Shown: positions 29,116-38,594, counted from the first letter of the stretch. The stretch is 64,000 bases of DNA from Caldilineaceae bacterium (GCA_026989655.1 JALSIX010000038.1:1-64000); one strand, 5' to 3'. The notes: a model not told the origin generated them from the letters alone. Translations and numbers: made by a program.

Positions 29116-30837
29116 TCAGCCTCGCAGTGCGTCCACGAAGATCCCCGGCAGGTGGAGCCAGCCTGGGTTCTCCGCGAAGGCCGCCATGCGCCAGCCCACG
29201 CTGTGGTTGAAGCGATGGGTGACGAACCAGGGGGGCTTGGGCAGGAGCTGGAACTGGCCGTGGCGCAGGTTGCGGGGGAAGGGATAGAAGTTGCCGTACA
29301 CCACGCTCTTCTCCGGCCGGTCGAAGAGGAAGGTGTTGTGGACCATGCCGATGCCGCTCTGGACGTCGGCCAGGGTGTGGCCTGGGTAGGCGCCCCAGGG
29401 GGTCTGGGAGAGGAGGAAGCCGGCCCCCACCCAGATGTTGACGCCGATGGTGCCGTAGCGCAGGTCGGCCAGGGCCTGATCCAGCGCCCGGCCAAGGTGT
29501 CGGGCGGTCCTGGGATGGACGATGAGGTTCGCTCCCAGGGTGCCGTAGAGGCGCTCGTTGACGAAGCGCACCGCATGGCGCAGGAACTCGGCCGGATCGT
29601 TTCCGGGGAGCCCGGTCTGGACCAGTACCGGCCCGAAGACCTCCTCTCGGAAGAAGGGGGAATCGGCTTCCGGATCCACGTCGGTGATCAGGGTGCGGGG
29701 TACCCGGCAGCTCCAGGGCTCGTCCAGGAGCTCCACCCGTCCATCGTGTCGAGCCGCCTGGGCCTGGCGCTCCTCCGCGCCGGGGTAGTAGGCCTCTCGG
29801 TGGGGTATCGAGCGCATCACCGTGCGCAGGTGGAAGAGGAGGCGTTCGGTCAGGGGCCAGGCCCGGGGGGTCACCAGCACCTGGGCCGCGATGCAGTTGA
29901 AGCCGCAGTTCTGGAGCTTCTGGGTGGCGATGTGTTCGGCCTGGAAACGCAGGTCCGCCTCGTCCCAGGGGCCGGGGACCACGATGGTGGGGGTCACGTT
30001 CCCCAGCTCCGCGGTGATGGGCTTGTCCAACAGGGGGGTGCCCTGCTCTCGCCGACGTTGGCCCTCCGGGCCGGGCCCCCAGACGATGGCGTCGAAGGTC
30101 CGGGCGCTGCCGGTCATGTGGACCGCCTCGATCCCGTGGTGGTGGACCAGATACTGGCCCACCTCCGGGCCGCCGTGGACGAACTCCACAAAGCCGTAGG
30201 CCCGCAGGGTGGCGAAGATCTCCTCGAAGAAGGGCCTCAGATAGTCGTTCACCGGGTTCATCTTCGCCAACACCACCGAGCCCTCGGCCACCAGTTGGTG
30301 GAGCACGTCCATGGGGGTGATGCTGGCCACGTTCCCCGCGCCCAGCACCAGGGTGACCCGACCTGGTGGGCTCGACCGGCGATAGAAGGAGGCCATCTGC
30401 TCCCGGAGGTTGTCCAGGGTCACGTCCCGCTGCATCCAGACCTCCGCACGGACGCCGTGCATGAGGAGGCGCTCGTAGAGGTTCAGGGGATAGACCTGGA
30501 CCACCACCTGGCCGTCGGCCCGGGTGCGCACGGGGCCTGTGTGGTGCAGCAGGTCGTCCCCCCGGCTCAGGGCCACCAGGGTCTCCACGTAGCGGTTGAT
30601 GCCGTGGAGCAGGGCCCAGGGGCCACCGGCCCACTCCTCGCCCACCAGCGGCGAATCCAGGGGAATCCCCTTGGCCTGGGCCGCGGCCTCCACCCACTCC
30701 CGGGCCACCCGGCCGGTGCGGCGTCGCATCTCGCCCAGGTGGTGGATCTTCTCCTCCAGGGGGAGGCGGGCCCAGTCGTCCTTGCGGACCTGGAGACGTC
30801 CGATCTTGGCGTCCAGCTCGCGGGTGTCCATCTCCAT
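29116..30837 (-). CDS. Long aldehyde dehydrogenase-superfamily protein
   Basis: The 573-residue product is some 70-90 residues longer than common aldehyde dehydrogenases. Features kept are VTLVLGAGNVASITPMDVLHQL (cofactor binding), AVHMTGSARTFDAI, ITAELGNVTPTIV (general base E277), QNCGFNCIAAQVL (nucleophile C315) and FFREEVFGPVLV. Extra length lies mainly at the N terminus and in the C-terminal 100 residues, where PFPRNLRHGQFQLLPKPPWF is distinctive. NAD(P)-dependent oxidation of an unknown aldehyde is likely. ATG at 30837 has AAGAGG upstream. Divergent from the Lrp gene; forms an operon with DUF389. Confidence 0.82.
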   Translation of the reverse strand: MEMDTRELDAKIGRLQVRKDDWARLPLEEKIHHLGEMRRRTGRVAREWVEAAAQAKGIPLDSPLVGEEWAGGPWALLHGINRYVETLVALSRGDDLLHHTGPVRTRADGQVVVQVYPLNLYERLLMHGVRAEVWMQRDVTLDNLREQMASFYRRSSPPGRVTLVLGAGNVASITPMDVLHQLVAEGSVVLAKMNPVNDYLRPFFEEIFATLRAYGFVEFVHGGPEVGQYLVHHHGIEAVHMTGSARTFDAIVWGPGPEGQRRREQGTPLLDKPITAELGNVTPTIVVPGPWDEADLRFQAEHIATQKLQNCGFNCIAAQVLVTPRAWPLTERLLFHLRTVMRSIPHREAYYPGAEERQAQAARHDGRVELLDEPWSCRVPRTLITDVDPEADSPFFREEVFGPVLVQTGLPGNDPAEFLRHAVRFVNERLYGTLGANLIVHPRTARHLGRALDQALADLRYGTIGVNIWVGAGFLLSQTPWGAYPGHTLADVQSGIGMVHNTFLFDRPEKSVVYGNFYPFPRNLRHGQFQLLPKPPWFVTHRFNHSVGWRMAAFAENPGWLHLPGIFVDALRG

Positions 30838-31079
30838 CCAGAGACCTCTTGGTCAGCGATGAGGAAGTTCGTTGGCGAGGGGCAGGGGGCGAACATCCGG
30901 GGGAGGCGTCCGACCTCCCCGCCGCCCGTCTCTCCACTATGGCCTGGGTGGATTGTGGCCGGGTTTCTCCCAGATTGCAAGTCTACCTGTGCCGGGGAAT
31001 CCGCTCCTCCCCTGGCGGGCGCGCCGGAGGAGCCGGTCGGGACGGGCTGCCCTTGCGTGCACCTGGCGGCCGGGGCGAT

Positions 31080-31108
31080 TTGCGGGATTGCGATAATCGT
31101 AGTATACT
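31080..31108 (+). promoter_or_regulatory. Predicted promoter of the lrp-pot operon
   Basis: TTGCGG, exactly 17 bases, TATACT, the best consensus match in the window. Transcription would start near 31115, with a leader of about 70 bases. The minus strand also carries TTCGCA-N17-TACGAT across the same DNA, possibly a divergent promoter for the aldehyde dehydrogenase gene. Nothing else is seen in 30838-31183. Confidence 0.6.
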
Positions 31109-31136
31109 TGCCCGGCGCTGCGAAATTCGTAATCCC
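31084..31136. promoter_or_regulatory. Imperfect inverted repeat flanking the lrp -10 (operator)
   Basis: GGGATTGCGATAATCG (31084-31099) and CGAAATTCGTAATCCC (31121-31136) are inverted copies matching at 12 of 16 positions, placed symmetrically around the -10. Lrp/AsnC regulators often control their own genes by binding such AT-centred dyads as multimers. That the adjacent Lrp protein binds here is inference. Confidence 0.5.
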
Positions 31137-31183
31137 CCGCCAAGCGTTCGCCACCCTGTCAGCGGGATCTCCAGGGATCTCCC

Positions 31184-31678
31184 ATGGACGAACTGGACTA
31201 CGCGATCCTGGCCCATCTCCAACAGGATGGCCGCAAGCCCTTCACGGAGATCGCCAAGGCCCTCCAGGTGACCGAGGGGACGGTGCGGAACCGGGTGGCT
31301 CGGCTGGTGGAGGAGAAGGTGGTGCGCATCATCGGTCTGGTGGACCCTCACCGCACGGGCATCCACGCGCCGGCCATGGTGGGGATCCACGTCCATCCGG
31401 CCCATCTGGACCAGGCTCTGGAGGAGATCGCGGCCATTCCCGAGGTGAGCTATCTCCTGTGGGTCACCGGGGAGTACGATCTGTTGGTGGAGGTGATGTG
31501 CCGGGATCGGGATCACCTGGCCCGGGTGCTCAAGGACCGGATCTCCAAGGTGACCGGGGTCCAGCGCACCTGGACCTCCATGATCCTGCAGGTCTACAAG
31601 GTGGCGGAGCAGAGCCTGAGCCACTATCTGCGGGTATCGGAGCGCCCCCCATCCAAGGTGGACGGACGCTATGCATGA
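31184..31678 (+). CDS. Lrp/AsnC-family transcriptional regulator
   Basis: The 164-residue product has an N-terminal winged helix-turn-helix (MDELDYAILAHLQQDGRKPF, then EIAKALQVTEGTVRNRVARL) and a C-terminal RAM ligand-binding domain (about 65-150, with VSYLLWVTGEYDLLVEVMC). Lrp-type proteins are octamers that sense amino acids or related small molecules. It overlaps the first permease gene by 8 bases, so regulator and transporter are co-expressed; the ligand is likely a polyamine breakdown product such as GABA or an amino acid. Confidence 0.92.
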   Translation: MDELDYAILAHLQQDGRKPFTEIAKALQVTEGTVRNRVARLVEEKVVRIIGLVDPHRTGIHAPAMVGIHVHPAHLDQALEEIAAIPEVSYLLWVTGEYDLLVEVMCRDRDHLARVLKDRISKVTGVQRTWTSMILQVYKVAEQSLSHYLRVSERPPSKVDGRYA

Positions 31679-32534
31679 GAGCCTGTCGAGGCGCCGCGGC
31701 CATCGGGCCCAGTTCTGGTTCCTCTTCACGCCCGGGGCCTTCTGGCTGGGGTTCTTCTTCCTGTTGCCCCTGCTCATCGTGCTGGTCTACAGCTTCTTCA
31801 CCCGGGGGCCCTACGGGAACGTGATCTATCGGTGGACCGCGGACAACTACGCCCGGCTCCTGAACCCCATCTACTTCCAGATCTTCTGGCAGTCCCTGTG
31901 GATGGCCGTCACCACCACGGTCATCAGCCTGTTGGTGGGATACCCCCTGGCCTACTACATCGCTCGCCAGCGACAGCCCTGGCGGAACGTGCTCCTCCTG
32001 TTGGTCATCATCCCCTTCTGGACCAACTTCCTGGTGCGGACCTACGCGATCATGGTCTTGTTCCGGACCGAGGGGGTGGTGAACGCGGTGCTCCAGGGGC
32101 TGGGCGTGATCCAGGAGCCCTTGCAGATCATGTACACTCCCTTCGCGGTGACCTTCGGCCTGGTCTACGGCTACCTCCCCTTCATGGTGCTCCCCCTGTA
32201 CGCGTCCATCGAGAAGTTCGATTTCTCCCTCATCGAGGCGGCCCAGGACCTGGGCGCGAACGGGTGGCGTTCCTTTCTCCGGGTGATGCTGCCCCTGACC
32301 TTGCCGGGGATCGTGGCCGGCTGTATCCTGGTCTTCATCCCGGCCATCGGCGCCTTTGTCACGCCGGATCTCCTGGGCGGGGCCAAGACCATGATGATCG
32401 GCAACCTGACCCAACAGCAGTTCCTGAAGGCCCGGAACTGGCCCTTCGGCTCGGCTGTCTCCATCTCCCTGATGGTGATCGTCTCCATCGCGGCCTGGAT
32501 CTACTTCCGCTACGGCGAGGAGGAGATGCTCTGA
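31671..32534 (+). CDS. potB: Spermidine/putrescine ABC transporter permease PotB
   Basis: This 287-residue inner-membrane permease has six hydrophobic segments. PotB features are LFTPGAFWLGFFFLLPLLIVLVYSFF at the start, NVLLLLVIIPFWTNFLVRTYA, and the EAA loop LIEAAQDLGANGWRSFLRVMLPLTLPG. It forms the polyamine channel with PotC. The ATG lies inside the end of the lrp gene, and the TGA stop overlaps the potC ATG. Confidence 0.92.
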   Translation: MHESLSRRRGHRAQFWFLFTPGAFWLGFFFLLPLLIVLVYSFFTRGPYGNVIYRWTADNYARLLNPIYFQIFWQSLWMAVTTTVISLLVGYPLAYYIARQRQPWRNVLLLLVIIPFWTNFLVRTYAIMVLFRTEGVVNAVLQGLGVIQEPLQIMYTPFAVTFGLVYGYLPFMVLPLYASIEKFDFSLIEAAQDLGANGWRSFLRVMLPLTLPGIVAGCILVFIPAIGAFVTPDLLGGAKTMMIGNLTQQQFLKARNWPFGSAVSISLMVIVSIAAWIYFRYGEEEML

Positions 32535-33481
32535 TGGCCCTGGAAGCCACCACGGTGGAACGACCTCTGGCCACCCAGCCCCCGCCGGCCGCCGGCACCC
32601 GAGGCGCCGCGGCCCGCTGGCTCCTGGGCCTGAACGCGCTGTTGGTCTACACCTTCCTCTACGCGCCCATCCTCATCCTGGTGATCCTCTCCTTCAACGC
32701 CTCCAGGAACGTCTCGGTGTGGCGAGGGTTCACCCTGGACTGGTATCGCAGCCTCCTGGCCGGCGCGGGGACCCTGGGCCTGTACGGCGACACCGGGACC
32801 GTGGCCCAGGACACCGCGGAGCTGGCCCGGAACTTCCAGGCCAGCGGCATCGTGCTGGCCCTGCGCAACAGCCTGATCGTCTCCTTCTCCGCGACGGCCA
32901 TCTCCACGGTCTTTGGTACCATGATCGCGCTGGCCCTCCACCGGTACCGCTTCCGCTTCAAGGGCACCTTTCAGACCCTGTTGGCCCTGCCCGTGGTGAT
33001 CCCGGACATCACCATGGGCATTTCCCTGTTGGTCTTCTTCTCGCTCCTGTTCCGCCTGCTGGAGAACCTGCTGGGGCTGCGCATGGCCCTGGGCTTTGCC
33101 ACCATCATCATCGGCCACGTGGCCTTCAACGTCTCCTACGTGGCCATCGTGGTCCGGGCTCGCCTGGCCGGGATGGACCGGACCCTGGAGGAGGCGGCCC
33201 AGGACCTGGGCGCGAACGAGTGGCAGACGTTTCGACGGGTCACCCTGCCCCTGATCATGCCGGGAGTGCTGGGCGGCGCTCTGTTGGCCTTCACCCTCTC
33301 CCTGGACGACTTCGTCATCACCTTCTTCACCGCAGGGGTGGGATCCAGCACCCTGCCTCTCTTCGTGTACGGGATGATCCGCTTCACCGTGACACCGGCC
33401 ATCAACGCGGTCTCCACCCTGATGTTGTTGGCCTCCATGGTCCTGGTGCTCCTCTCTCTGGCCATCCAACGGCGAGGATGA
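32534..33481 (+). CDS. potC: Spermidine/putrescine ABC transporter permease PotC
   Basis: The 315-residue second permease of the polyamine importer has an EAA loop (LEEAAQDLGANEWQTFRRVTLPLIMPG) and TLSLDDFVITFF, the typical PotC signature. A stretch of about 35 residues between the first two membrane segments (around GAGTLGLYGDTGTVAQD) is longer than in E. coli PotC. The start codon overlaps the potB stop (TGATG). Confidence 0.92.
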   Translation: MALEATTVERPLATQPPPAAGTRGAAARWLLGLNALLVYTFLYAPILILVILSFNASRNVSVWRGFTLDWYRSLLAGAGTLGLYGDTGTVAQDTAELARNFQASGIVLALRNSLIVSFSATAISTVFGTMIALALHRYRFRFKGTFQTLLALPVVIPDITMGISLLVFFSLLFRLLENLLGLRMALGFATIIIGHVAFNVSYVAIVVRARLAGMDRTLEEAAQDLGANEWQTFRRVTLPLIMPGVLGGALLAFTLSLDDFVITFFTAGVGSSTLPLFVYGMIRFTVTPAINAVSTLMLLASMVLVLLSLAIQRRG

Positions 33482-33560
33482 CCTGGGCCTTCGCGCCTTC
33501 TCCGTGGCACAGCACGCTGCTGGCATCTCGACACTCTTCAACCCAAGGAGGGACACATCC

Positions 33561-34676
33561 ATGAAGACCCATCGTCTGTTCGTCTGGCTGGTCCTGGTGA
33601 CTGTCCTGGCCCTGGTGGTGGCCGCGTGCGCGGCGCCCGCAGCCCCCCAGGCGCCGGCCTCCGGGGGGGCAGAGGAAGCCGCGGCCCCGGAAGGCGGGGA
33701 ATCCGGTGAGGTCCTGGAGCTGAACATCTACAACTGGTCCACCTACATCGCGCCGGAGACCATCCCCCGCTTCGAGGAGCGCTATGGGGTCAAGGTGAAC
33801 TACGACATCTTCGACAGCAACGAGGAGCTGTTGGCCAAGCTCCAGGGTGGCAACCCGGGGTACGACCTCATTGTGCCCTCGGACTACATGGTGGAGATCA
33901 TGATCAACCTGGGCATGTTGGAGGAGCTGGACCACGAGAACATCCCCAACATCGCCAACCTCGATCCCACCTTCCAGAACCCCCGCTACGATCCGGGGCT
34001 GAAGTACTGCGTGCCCTACCAGTGGGGCACCATGGGTATTGGCTACAACATCGAGGCCACCGGCGGCGAGATCGACAGTTGGTGGTCCTTCTGGGACGAG
34101 AAGTACGCGGGCCGGATCGCGTGGCTGGACGATCCCCGGGCCGTCATGGGCGTGGCCCTGCTCCTGCTGGGCTACGACATCAACACCACGGATCCCGACC
34201 AGATCAACGAGGCCAAGGAGCTCCTGTTGGAGCAGAAACCCCTGGTGGCCGCCTTCGCACCGGACACGGGCCAGATCCTCCTGGACGAGGGCGAGGTGGA
34301 TCTGACCATGGAGTGGAGCGGCGACATCTTCCAGGTGATGGAGGAGAACCCGGCCATCCGCTACAGCATCCCCAAGGAGGGGTCCATCGTCTGGACCGAC
34401 AACATGTGCATCCCCAAGGGCGCGCCCCACAAGGAGCTGGCCGAGAAGTTCATCAACTACATCCTGGAGCCCGAGGTGGGCGCGGAGCTGTCCAACTACA
34501 TCCGCTACGCGACCCCCAACGCGGCCGCGCTGCCCCTGATCAACGAGGAGGACCGCAACAACCCCGGCATCTACCCACCGCCCGAGGTGATGGAGCGGCT
34601 CCAGTTCGTGGTGGACGTGGGCGAGGCCACGGTCCTCTACGACGACGCGTGGACGGAGATCAAGTCCGCCCAGTAG
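33561..34676 (+). CDS. potD: Spermidine/putrescine-binding lipoprotein PotD
   Basis: The 371-residue lipoprotein (Cys23 in VVAACAAPA) has an Ala/Pro/Glu linker followed by a PotD/PotF fold: LNIYNWSTYIAPETIPRFEERYGV, KLQGGNPGYDLIVPSDYMVE, VPYQWGTMGIGYN and a late IPKEGSIVWTDNMCIPKGAPH. It presents polyamine to PotBC. AAGGAGG lies 9 bases before the ATG. Whether it binds putrescine, spermidine or both cannot be read from sequence. Confidence 0.93.
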   Translation: MKTHRLFVWLVLVTVLALVVAACAAPAAPQAPASGGAEEAAAPEGGESGEVLELNIYNWSTYIAPETIPRFEERYGVKVNYDIFDSNEELLAKLQGGNPGYDLIVPSDYMVEIMINLGMLEELDHENIPNIANLDPTFQNPRYDPGLKYCVPYQWGTMGIGYNIEATGGEIDSWWSFWDEKYAGRIAWLDDPRAVMGVALLLLGYDINTTDPDQINEAKELLLEQKPLVAAFAPDTGQILLDEGEVDLTMEWSGDIFQVMEENPAIRYSIPKEGSIVWTDNMCIPKGAPHKELAEKFINYILEPEVGAELSNYIRYATPNAAALPLINEEDRNNPGIYPPPEVMERLQFVVDVGEATVLYDDAWTEIKSAQ

Positions 34677-34724
34677 CCCGATCGGTCTTCGCTGTCCTCG
34701 GACATATTCCCGAGCCAATGTCCT

Positions 34725-35879
34725 ATGGCCCAATCTGTCGACCTCTCTGGACGTGAGCTGCGGACCTCCACCGCCCTGCCCGCGGTGGAGGTCCGGGAGG
34801 TGACCAAGGTCTTCCCCGGCCCCCACGGCGAGACCGTGGTGGCCGTGGAGGACGTGACCCTGACCATCCAGGAGGGGGAGTTCTTCTCCCTCCTGGGGCC
34901 GTCGGGGTGTGGAAAGACCACCACCCTGCGCATGATCGCGGGCTTCGAGCTGCCCACCCGGGGCGAGATCTGGATCCACGGCAGGCCCATGGGCAGCACG
35001 CCGCCCTATCGCCGGCCGGTCAACACGGTCTTCCAGAACTACGCGCTCTTCCCCCACATGACCATCTACGAGAACGTGGCCTTTGGCCTGGAGATGGAGG
35101 GGGTGCCCAAGGACGAGATCCGACGCCGGGTCCTGGAGGTCCTGGAGCTGGTCCGGCTGCCGGGCATGGAGAGCCGCCGGCCCCGACAGCTCTCCGGCGG
35201 GCAGCAACAGCGGGTGGCCCTGGCCCGGGCCCTGGTCAAACAGCCCGAGGTGCTCCTCCTGGACGAGCCCTTGGGGGCCCTGGACCTGAAGCTGCGCAAG
35301 GCCATGCAGCTGGAGCTGAAGCACATCCAGCACCGGGTGGGCATCACCTTCATCTACGTGACCCACGATCAGGAGGAGGCCCTGACCATGTCCGATCGGA
35401 TCGCGGTCATGGATCGGGGACAGGTGCTCCAGGTGGGAGCGCCCGCGGAGATCTACGAGGCACCGGTCAACCGCTTCGTCGCGGACTTCATCGGCGAGAG
35501 CAACCTGTTGGAGGGCCAGATCGCCCGGCTGGAGGGCGAACGGGCCCTGATCTACGTGGACGGCGTGGAGCTGGCCGCCCACCGTCACGCCCAGGAGGTC
35601 CAGCTCCATCAGGCCGTCACCTTCGCCCTGCGTCCGGAGAAGATCTCCCTGTTGGCCACCACCGCGGAGGTGGCTCCCGGCCATGTCTCGGTCACCGGCG
35701 TGGTGGAGGAGCGGGTCTACATCGGTACCGACACCCGCTATATGGTGCGGATCGGGGACCAGGCCCAGTTGGTGGTCCGCATGCAGAACCTGACCCACCA
35801 GGACGCGGACCACTTCCAGCCCGGCGACCGGGTCCAGCTCTCCTGGGATCCGGCCGTGGCCCGGGTGTTGGTGGAGTGA
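34725..35879 (+). CDS. potA: Spermidine/putrescine ABC transporter ATP-binding protein PotA
   Basis: The 384-residue product has Walker A GPSGCGKT (58-65), signature LSGGQ (156-160), Walker B VLLLDE (176-181) and the H-loop THDQEEALTMSDR, then a C-terminal TOBE regulatory domain (about 290-380). The order potB-potC-potD-potA differs from the E. coli potABCD order. No good ribosome binding site precedes ATG 34725, so the start is less certain than the identity. It is followed within 9 bases by the amine oxidase gene. Confidence 0.95.
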   Translation: MAQSVDLSGRELRTSTALPAVEVREVTKVFPGPHGETVVAVEDVTLTIQEGEFFSLLGPSGCGKTTTLRMIAGFELPTRGEIWIHGRPMGSTPPYRRPVNTVFQNYALFPHMTIYENVAFGLEMEGVPKDEIRRRVLEVLELVRLPGMESRRPRQLSGGQQQRVALARALVKQPEVLLLDEPLGALDLKLRKAMQLELKHIQHRVGITFIYVTHDQEEALTMSDRIAVMDRGQVLQVGAPAEIYEAPVNRFVADFIGESNLLEGQIARLEGERALIYVDGVELAAHRHAQEVQLHQAVTFALRPEKISLLATTAEVAPGHVSVTGVVEERVYIGTDTRYMVRIGDQAQLVVRMQNLTHQDADHFQPGDRVQLSWDPAVARVLVE

Positions 35880-35887
35880 GCCACGCC

Positions 35888-37207
35888 ATGGCCGCGACCG
35901 TGGTTGTGGTGGGCGCGGGCATGGCCGGCCTGGCCGCGGCTCGGGCCCTCCAGGAAGGAGGCCACACGGTGCGGGTGCTGGAGGCCCGGGAACGGATAGG
36001 GGGACGGACCCACACGGACACCTCTCTGGGCGCCTGCGTGGACCTGGGCGCGGCCTGGGTCCACGGCCCTGTGGCCAATCCCATCATGCCCTGGGTCCGC
36101 CGGGCCGGCGTGCGCTGGGGGAGCACGGATTTCCTGGACCTGGCCGGCGGCACTGTCCAGGCTTTCGACGGGGATGGCCGATCCATCCCGGCCGAGCCCT
36201 ATGCCCGGGGCCTCCAGCTCTTCCCCGGGGCCTACGCCCATCGCTTTGCCTCGGTGTTGACCGAGCCACCGGGGCCCGAGGTGCGTTCCCTGGCCGACCT
36301 GTACCGGCTGGGCCTGCCCGGGGTGGAGGCGCTGGAGCCTGCTGCCCGAGAGGGCTTCCACTACCAGGCGGTGGTCCGCACCCAGTTCAGCAACGCGGCG
36401 GACCTGGAGGAGATCGACTGGCGCCTGAACGCGGCCTATGTCACCTTGCCCGGAGGCGATCTCCTGCTCCACGGCGGGGGGTACAGCCAGGTGGCCCAGG
36501 CCCTGGCCCAGGGCCTGGAGGTATACCTGGACACCCGGGTGTATCGGGTCCGCCGGGGGGCCCAGGGGGTGGTCCTGGAGACCTCGATGGGCCGGGTCTC
36601 GGGGGACTACGCGGTGGTGACCGTGCCCCTGGGGGTCCTGAAGGCCGGGGCGATGCAGTTCGAGCCCCCGCTGCCCCCGGAAAAGCAGGGGGCCATCCAG
36701 CGGATCGGCTACGGGAGCTACGAGAAGCTGGCCCTGCGTTTCCCCCGGCCCTTCTGGCCCATGGAGCTCCATCGGTTCCATCTCCTCCATGGGGAGCAGC
36801 CGCCGCTGTTCCAGGCTTGGTTGAACACCGCCCACTACACCCAGGAGCCCATCCTGGTGACCTACCACTCGGGCAGCCGGGCCCGACACATCCGCCGATG
36901 GAGCGACGAGGAGCTCGTCCATCGGGCGCTCCAGGCCCTCCGGCGCATCTTCGGGGATGGGGTGTGCGAGCCGGAGGGCTACGTCCGCACCCGCTGGGAG
37001 GAGGACCCCTTCTCCCGGGGCAGCTACTCCTTCCAGCGAGTGGGCCAGAGACCCGAGGACCGGGACCTCCTGGCCGCGCCGCTCCATGGAAGGATCTTCT
37101 TTGCCGGCGAGGCCACCCATCCCCACTACTTCGGCACGGTCCACGGGGCCTACGAGTCGGGTCTACGGGCGGCCCGGGAGGTCGAGGCCCTGGCTTCCCG
37201 AGGATAG
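35888..37207 (+). CDS. Flavin-containing amine oxidase (polyamine oxidase-like)
   Basis: The 439-residue FAD enzyme has an N-terminal VVVVGAGMAGLAAARALQ, EARERIGGRTHTD, DLGAAWVHG and a C-terminal GRIFFAGEATHPHYFGTVHGAYESGLRAA, the hallmarks of the monoamine/polyamine oxidase family. Such enzymes oxidise amines to aldehydes with release of peroxide. Directly after potA, in the same transcript, it most likely attacks an imported polyamine. ATG at 35888 is chosen; an in-frame GTG at 35876 overlapping the potA stop as GTGA is an alternative. Confidence 0.9.
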   Translation: MAATVVVVGAGMAGLAAARALQEGGHTVRVLEARERIGGRTHTDTSLGACVDLGAAWVHGPVANPIMPWVRRAGVRWGSTDFLDLAGGTVQAFDGDGRSIPAEPYARGLQLFPGAYAHRFASVLTEPPGPEVRSLADLYRLGLPGVEALEPAAREGFHYQAVVRTQFSNAADLEEIDWRLNAAYVTLPGGDLLLHGGGYSQVAQALAQGLEVYLDTRVYRVRRGAQGVVLETSMGRVSGDYAVVTVPLGVLKAGAMQFEPPLPPEKQGAIQRIGYGSYEKLALRFPRPFWPMELHRFHLLHGEQPPLFQAWLNTAHYTQEPILVTYHSGSRARHIRRWSDEELVHRALQALRRIFGDGVCEPEGYVRTRWEEDPFSRGSYSFQRVGQRPEDRDLLAAPLHGRIFFAGEATHPHYFGTVHGAYESGLRAAREVEALASRG

Positions 37208-37307
37208 GCCGACGTCCTTTCACCATCGCCCAGGGGGAAGCCCACCTCAAGGCTCCCTGCGCGATCCACTATCCACTATCGGACCACCCACATCAGGAGG
37301 TATGCCC

Positions 37308-38594
37308 ATGTCTGCCCCGGCTCCCTCTGGGATGGAGCTCCTGGCTCCGGTCTGGACCCATCTGACCCAGATCCAACCTGTGCGCGGGGAGGGGGTCTAC
37401 CTGTACGATGCTCAGGGCCGCCGCTACATGGACTTCACCTCGGGCATCGGTGTCACCAACACGGGCCACTGTCATCCTCGGGTGGTCCACGCCATCCGGG
37501 AGCAGGCGGAGCAGCTCATCTTCGGCCAGATGAACATCGTCATCCCGCCCGCAACCCTGCGCCTGGCGGAGAAGCTGGACCAGGTGACGCCCCCGGCCCT
37601 GGACCGCTTCTTCTTCGCCAACAGCGGTGCCGAGGCTGTGGAGGCCGCGGTGAAGCTGGCCCGGGCAGCCACCGGACGGCGGAACATCGTGGTCTTCCAG
37701 GGGAGCTTCCATGGCCGGACCCACCAGACCATGGCCATGACCACGTCCAAGTACATCTACCGTCACAACTACCAGCCCCTGCCCGGCGGTATCTTCGTGG
37801 CCCCTTTCCCCTACAGCTACCGGTTCGGATGGGACGAGGAGCGCACCGTGGCCTTCTGCCTGGAGCAACTGGACTACCTGCTCCACGGCCAGAGCGCACC
37901 GGACGAGACGGCCGCCTTCATCATCGAGCCGGTGTTGGGGGAAGGGGGCTATGTCCCCGCGCCGGATCTCTTCCTCCGGGAACTGCGTGGCCTGGCCGAT
38001 CGACATGGCATCCTGCTTGTGGTGGACGAGGTCCAGACGGGCTTCGGCCGTACCGGCCGCTTCTTCTGTCTCGAACACCCGGGGATCGAGCCGGACATCC
38101 TGGTCATGGCCAAGGGCATGGGGAGCGGCATGCCCATCTCGGGCATCGCGTCTCGGGCCGAGCTGATGGCTCGGTGGCGGCCCGGGACCCACGGTGGGAC
38201 CTACGGCGGGGGCAACGCGTTGGCCGCGGCCGCCGCGGCCGTCACCGTGGAGGTGATCCAGGAGGAGGGGCTGGCGGAGAACGCGGCGGCCCGGGGACAA
38301 CAGCTCCTCCAGGGGCTGCAGGAGCTCCAGGCCGAATCCCCGGTGTTGGGAGATGTGCGGGGGCGGGGGCTCATGGTAGGGTGTGAGTTCACCTCTCCCG
38401 CCGGCAAGCCGGATCCCACCACCGCGTCCGCGGTCCAACAGGCCTGCCTGGCGCGAGGATTGCTCCTGCTCACCTGCGGCACCTACAACAACGTGGTTCG
38501 CTGGATCCCGCCCCTGATCGTCACCCCAGAGCAGGTGGACTGGGCCCTGGGCGTCTTCGCCGAGGCCTTGGCCGGGGCCACACACAACCGCTGA
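37308..38594 (+). CDS. Class III aminotransferase 1 (GABA/polyamine type)
   Basis: The 428-residue PLP enzyme has FFANSGAEAVEAAVKLARAATGR, GSFHGRTHQTMAMTTSK, LVVDEVQTGFGRTGRFF and the PLP lysine in LVMAKGMGSGMPISG. The pattern is of 4-aminobutyrate or putrescine-type omega-aminotransferases. I prefer ATG at 37308 over 37302 because AGGAGG would directly touch the latter. As the gene after the amine oxidase it could transaminate the aminoaldehyde or GABA produced from polyamines. Confidence 0.9.
   Translation: MSAPAPSGMELLAPVWTHLTQIQPVRGEGVYLYDAQGRRYMDFTSGIGVTNTGHCHPRVVHAIREQAEQLIFGQMNIVIPPATLRLAEKLDQVTPPALDRFFFANSGAEAVEAAVKLARAATGRRNIVVFQGSFHGRTHQTMAMTTSKYIYRHNYQPLPGGIFVAPFPYSYRFGWDEERTVAFCLEQLDYLLHGQSAPDETAAFIIEPVLGEGGYVPAPDLFLRELRGLADRHGILLVVDEVQTGFGRTGRFFCLEHPGIEPDILVMAKGMGSGMPISGIASRAELMARWRPGTHGGTYGGGNALAAAAAAVTVEVIQEEGLAENAAARGQQLLQGLQELQAESPVLGDVRGRGLMVGCEFTSPAGKPDPTTASAVQQACLARGLLLLTCGTYNNVVRWIPPLIVTPEQVDWALGVFAEALAGATHNR

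Noticed and set aside
27955-31824. Open frame of 1289 residues on the plus strand
   Set aside because: Antisense to the DUF389 and aldehyde dehydrogenase genes and out of frame with lrp; shadow of high GC.
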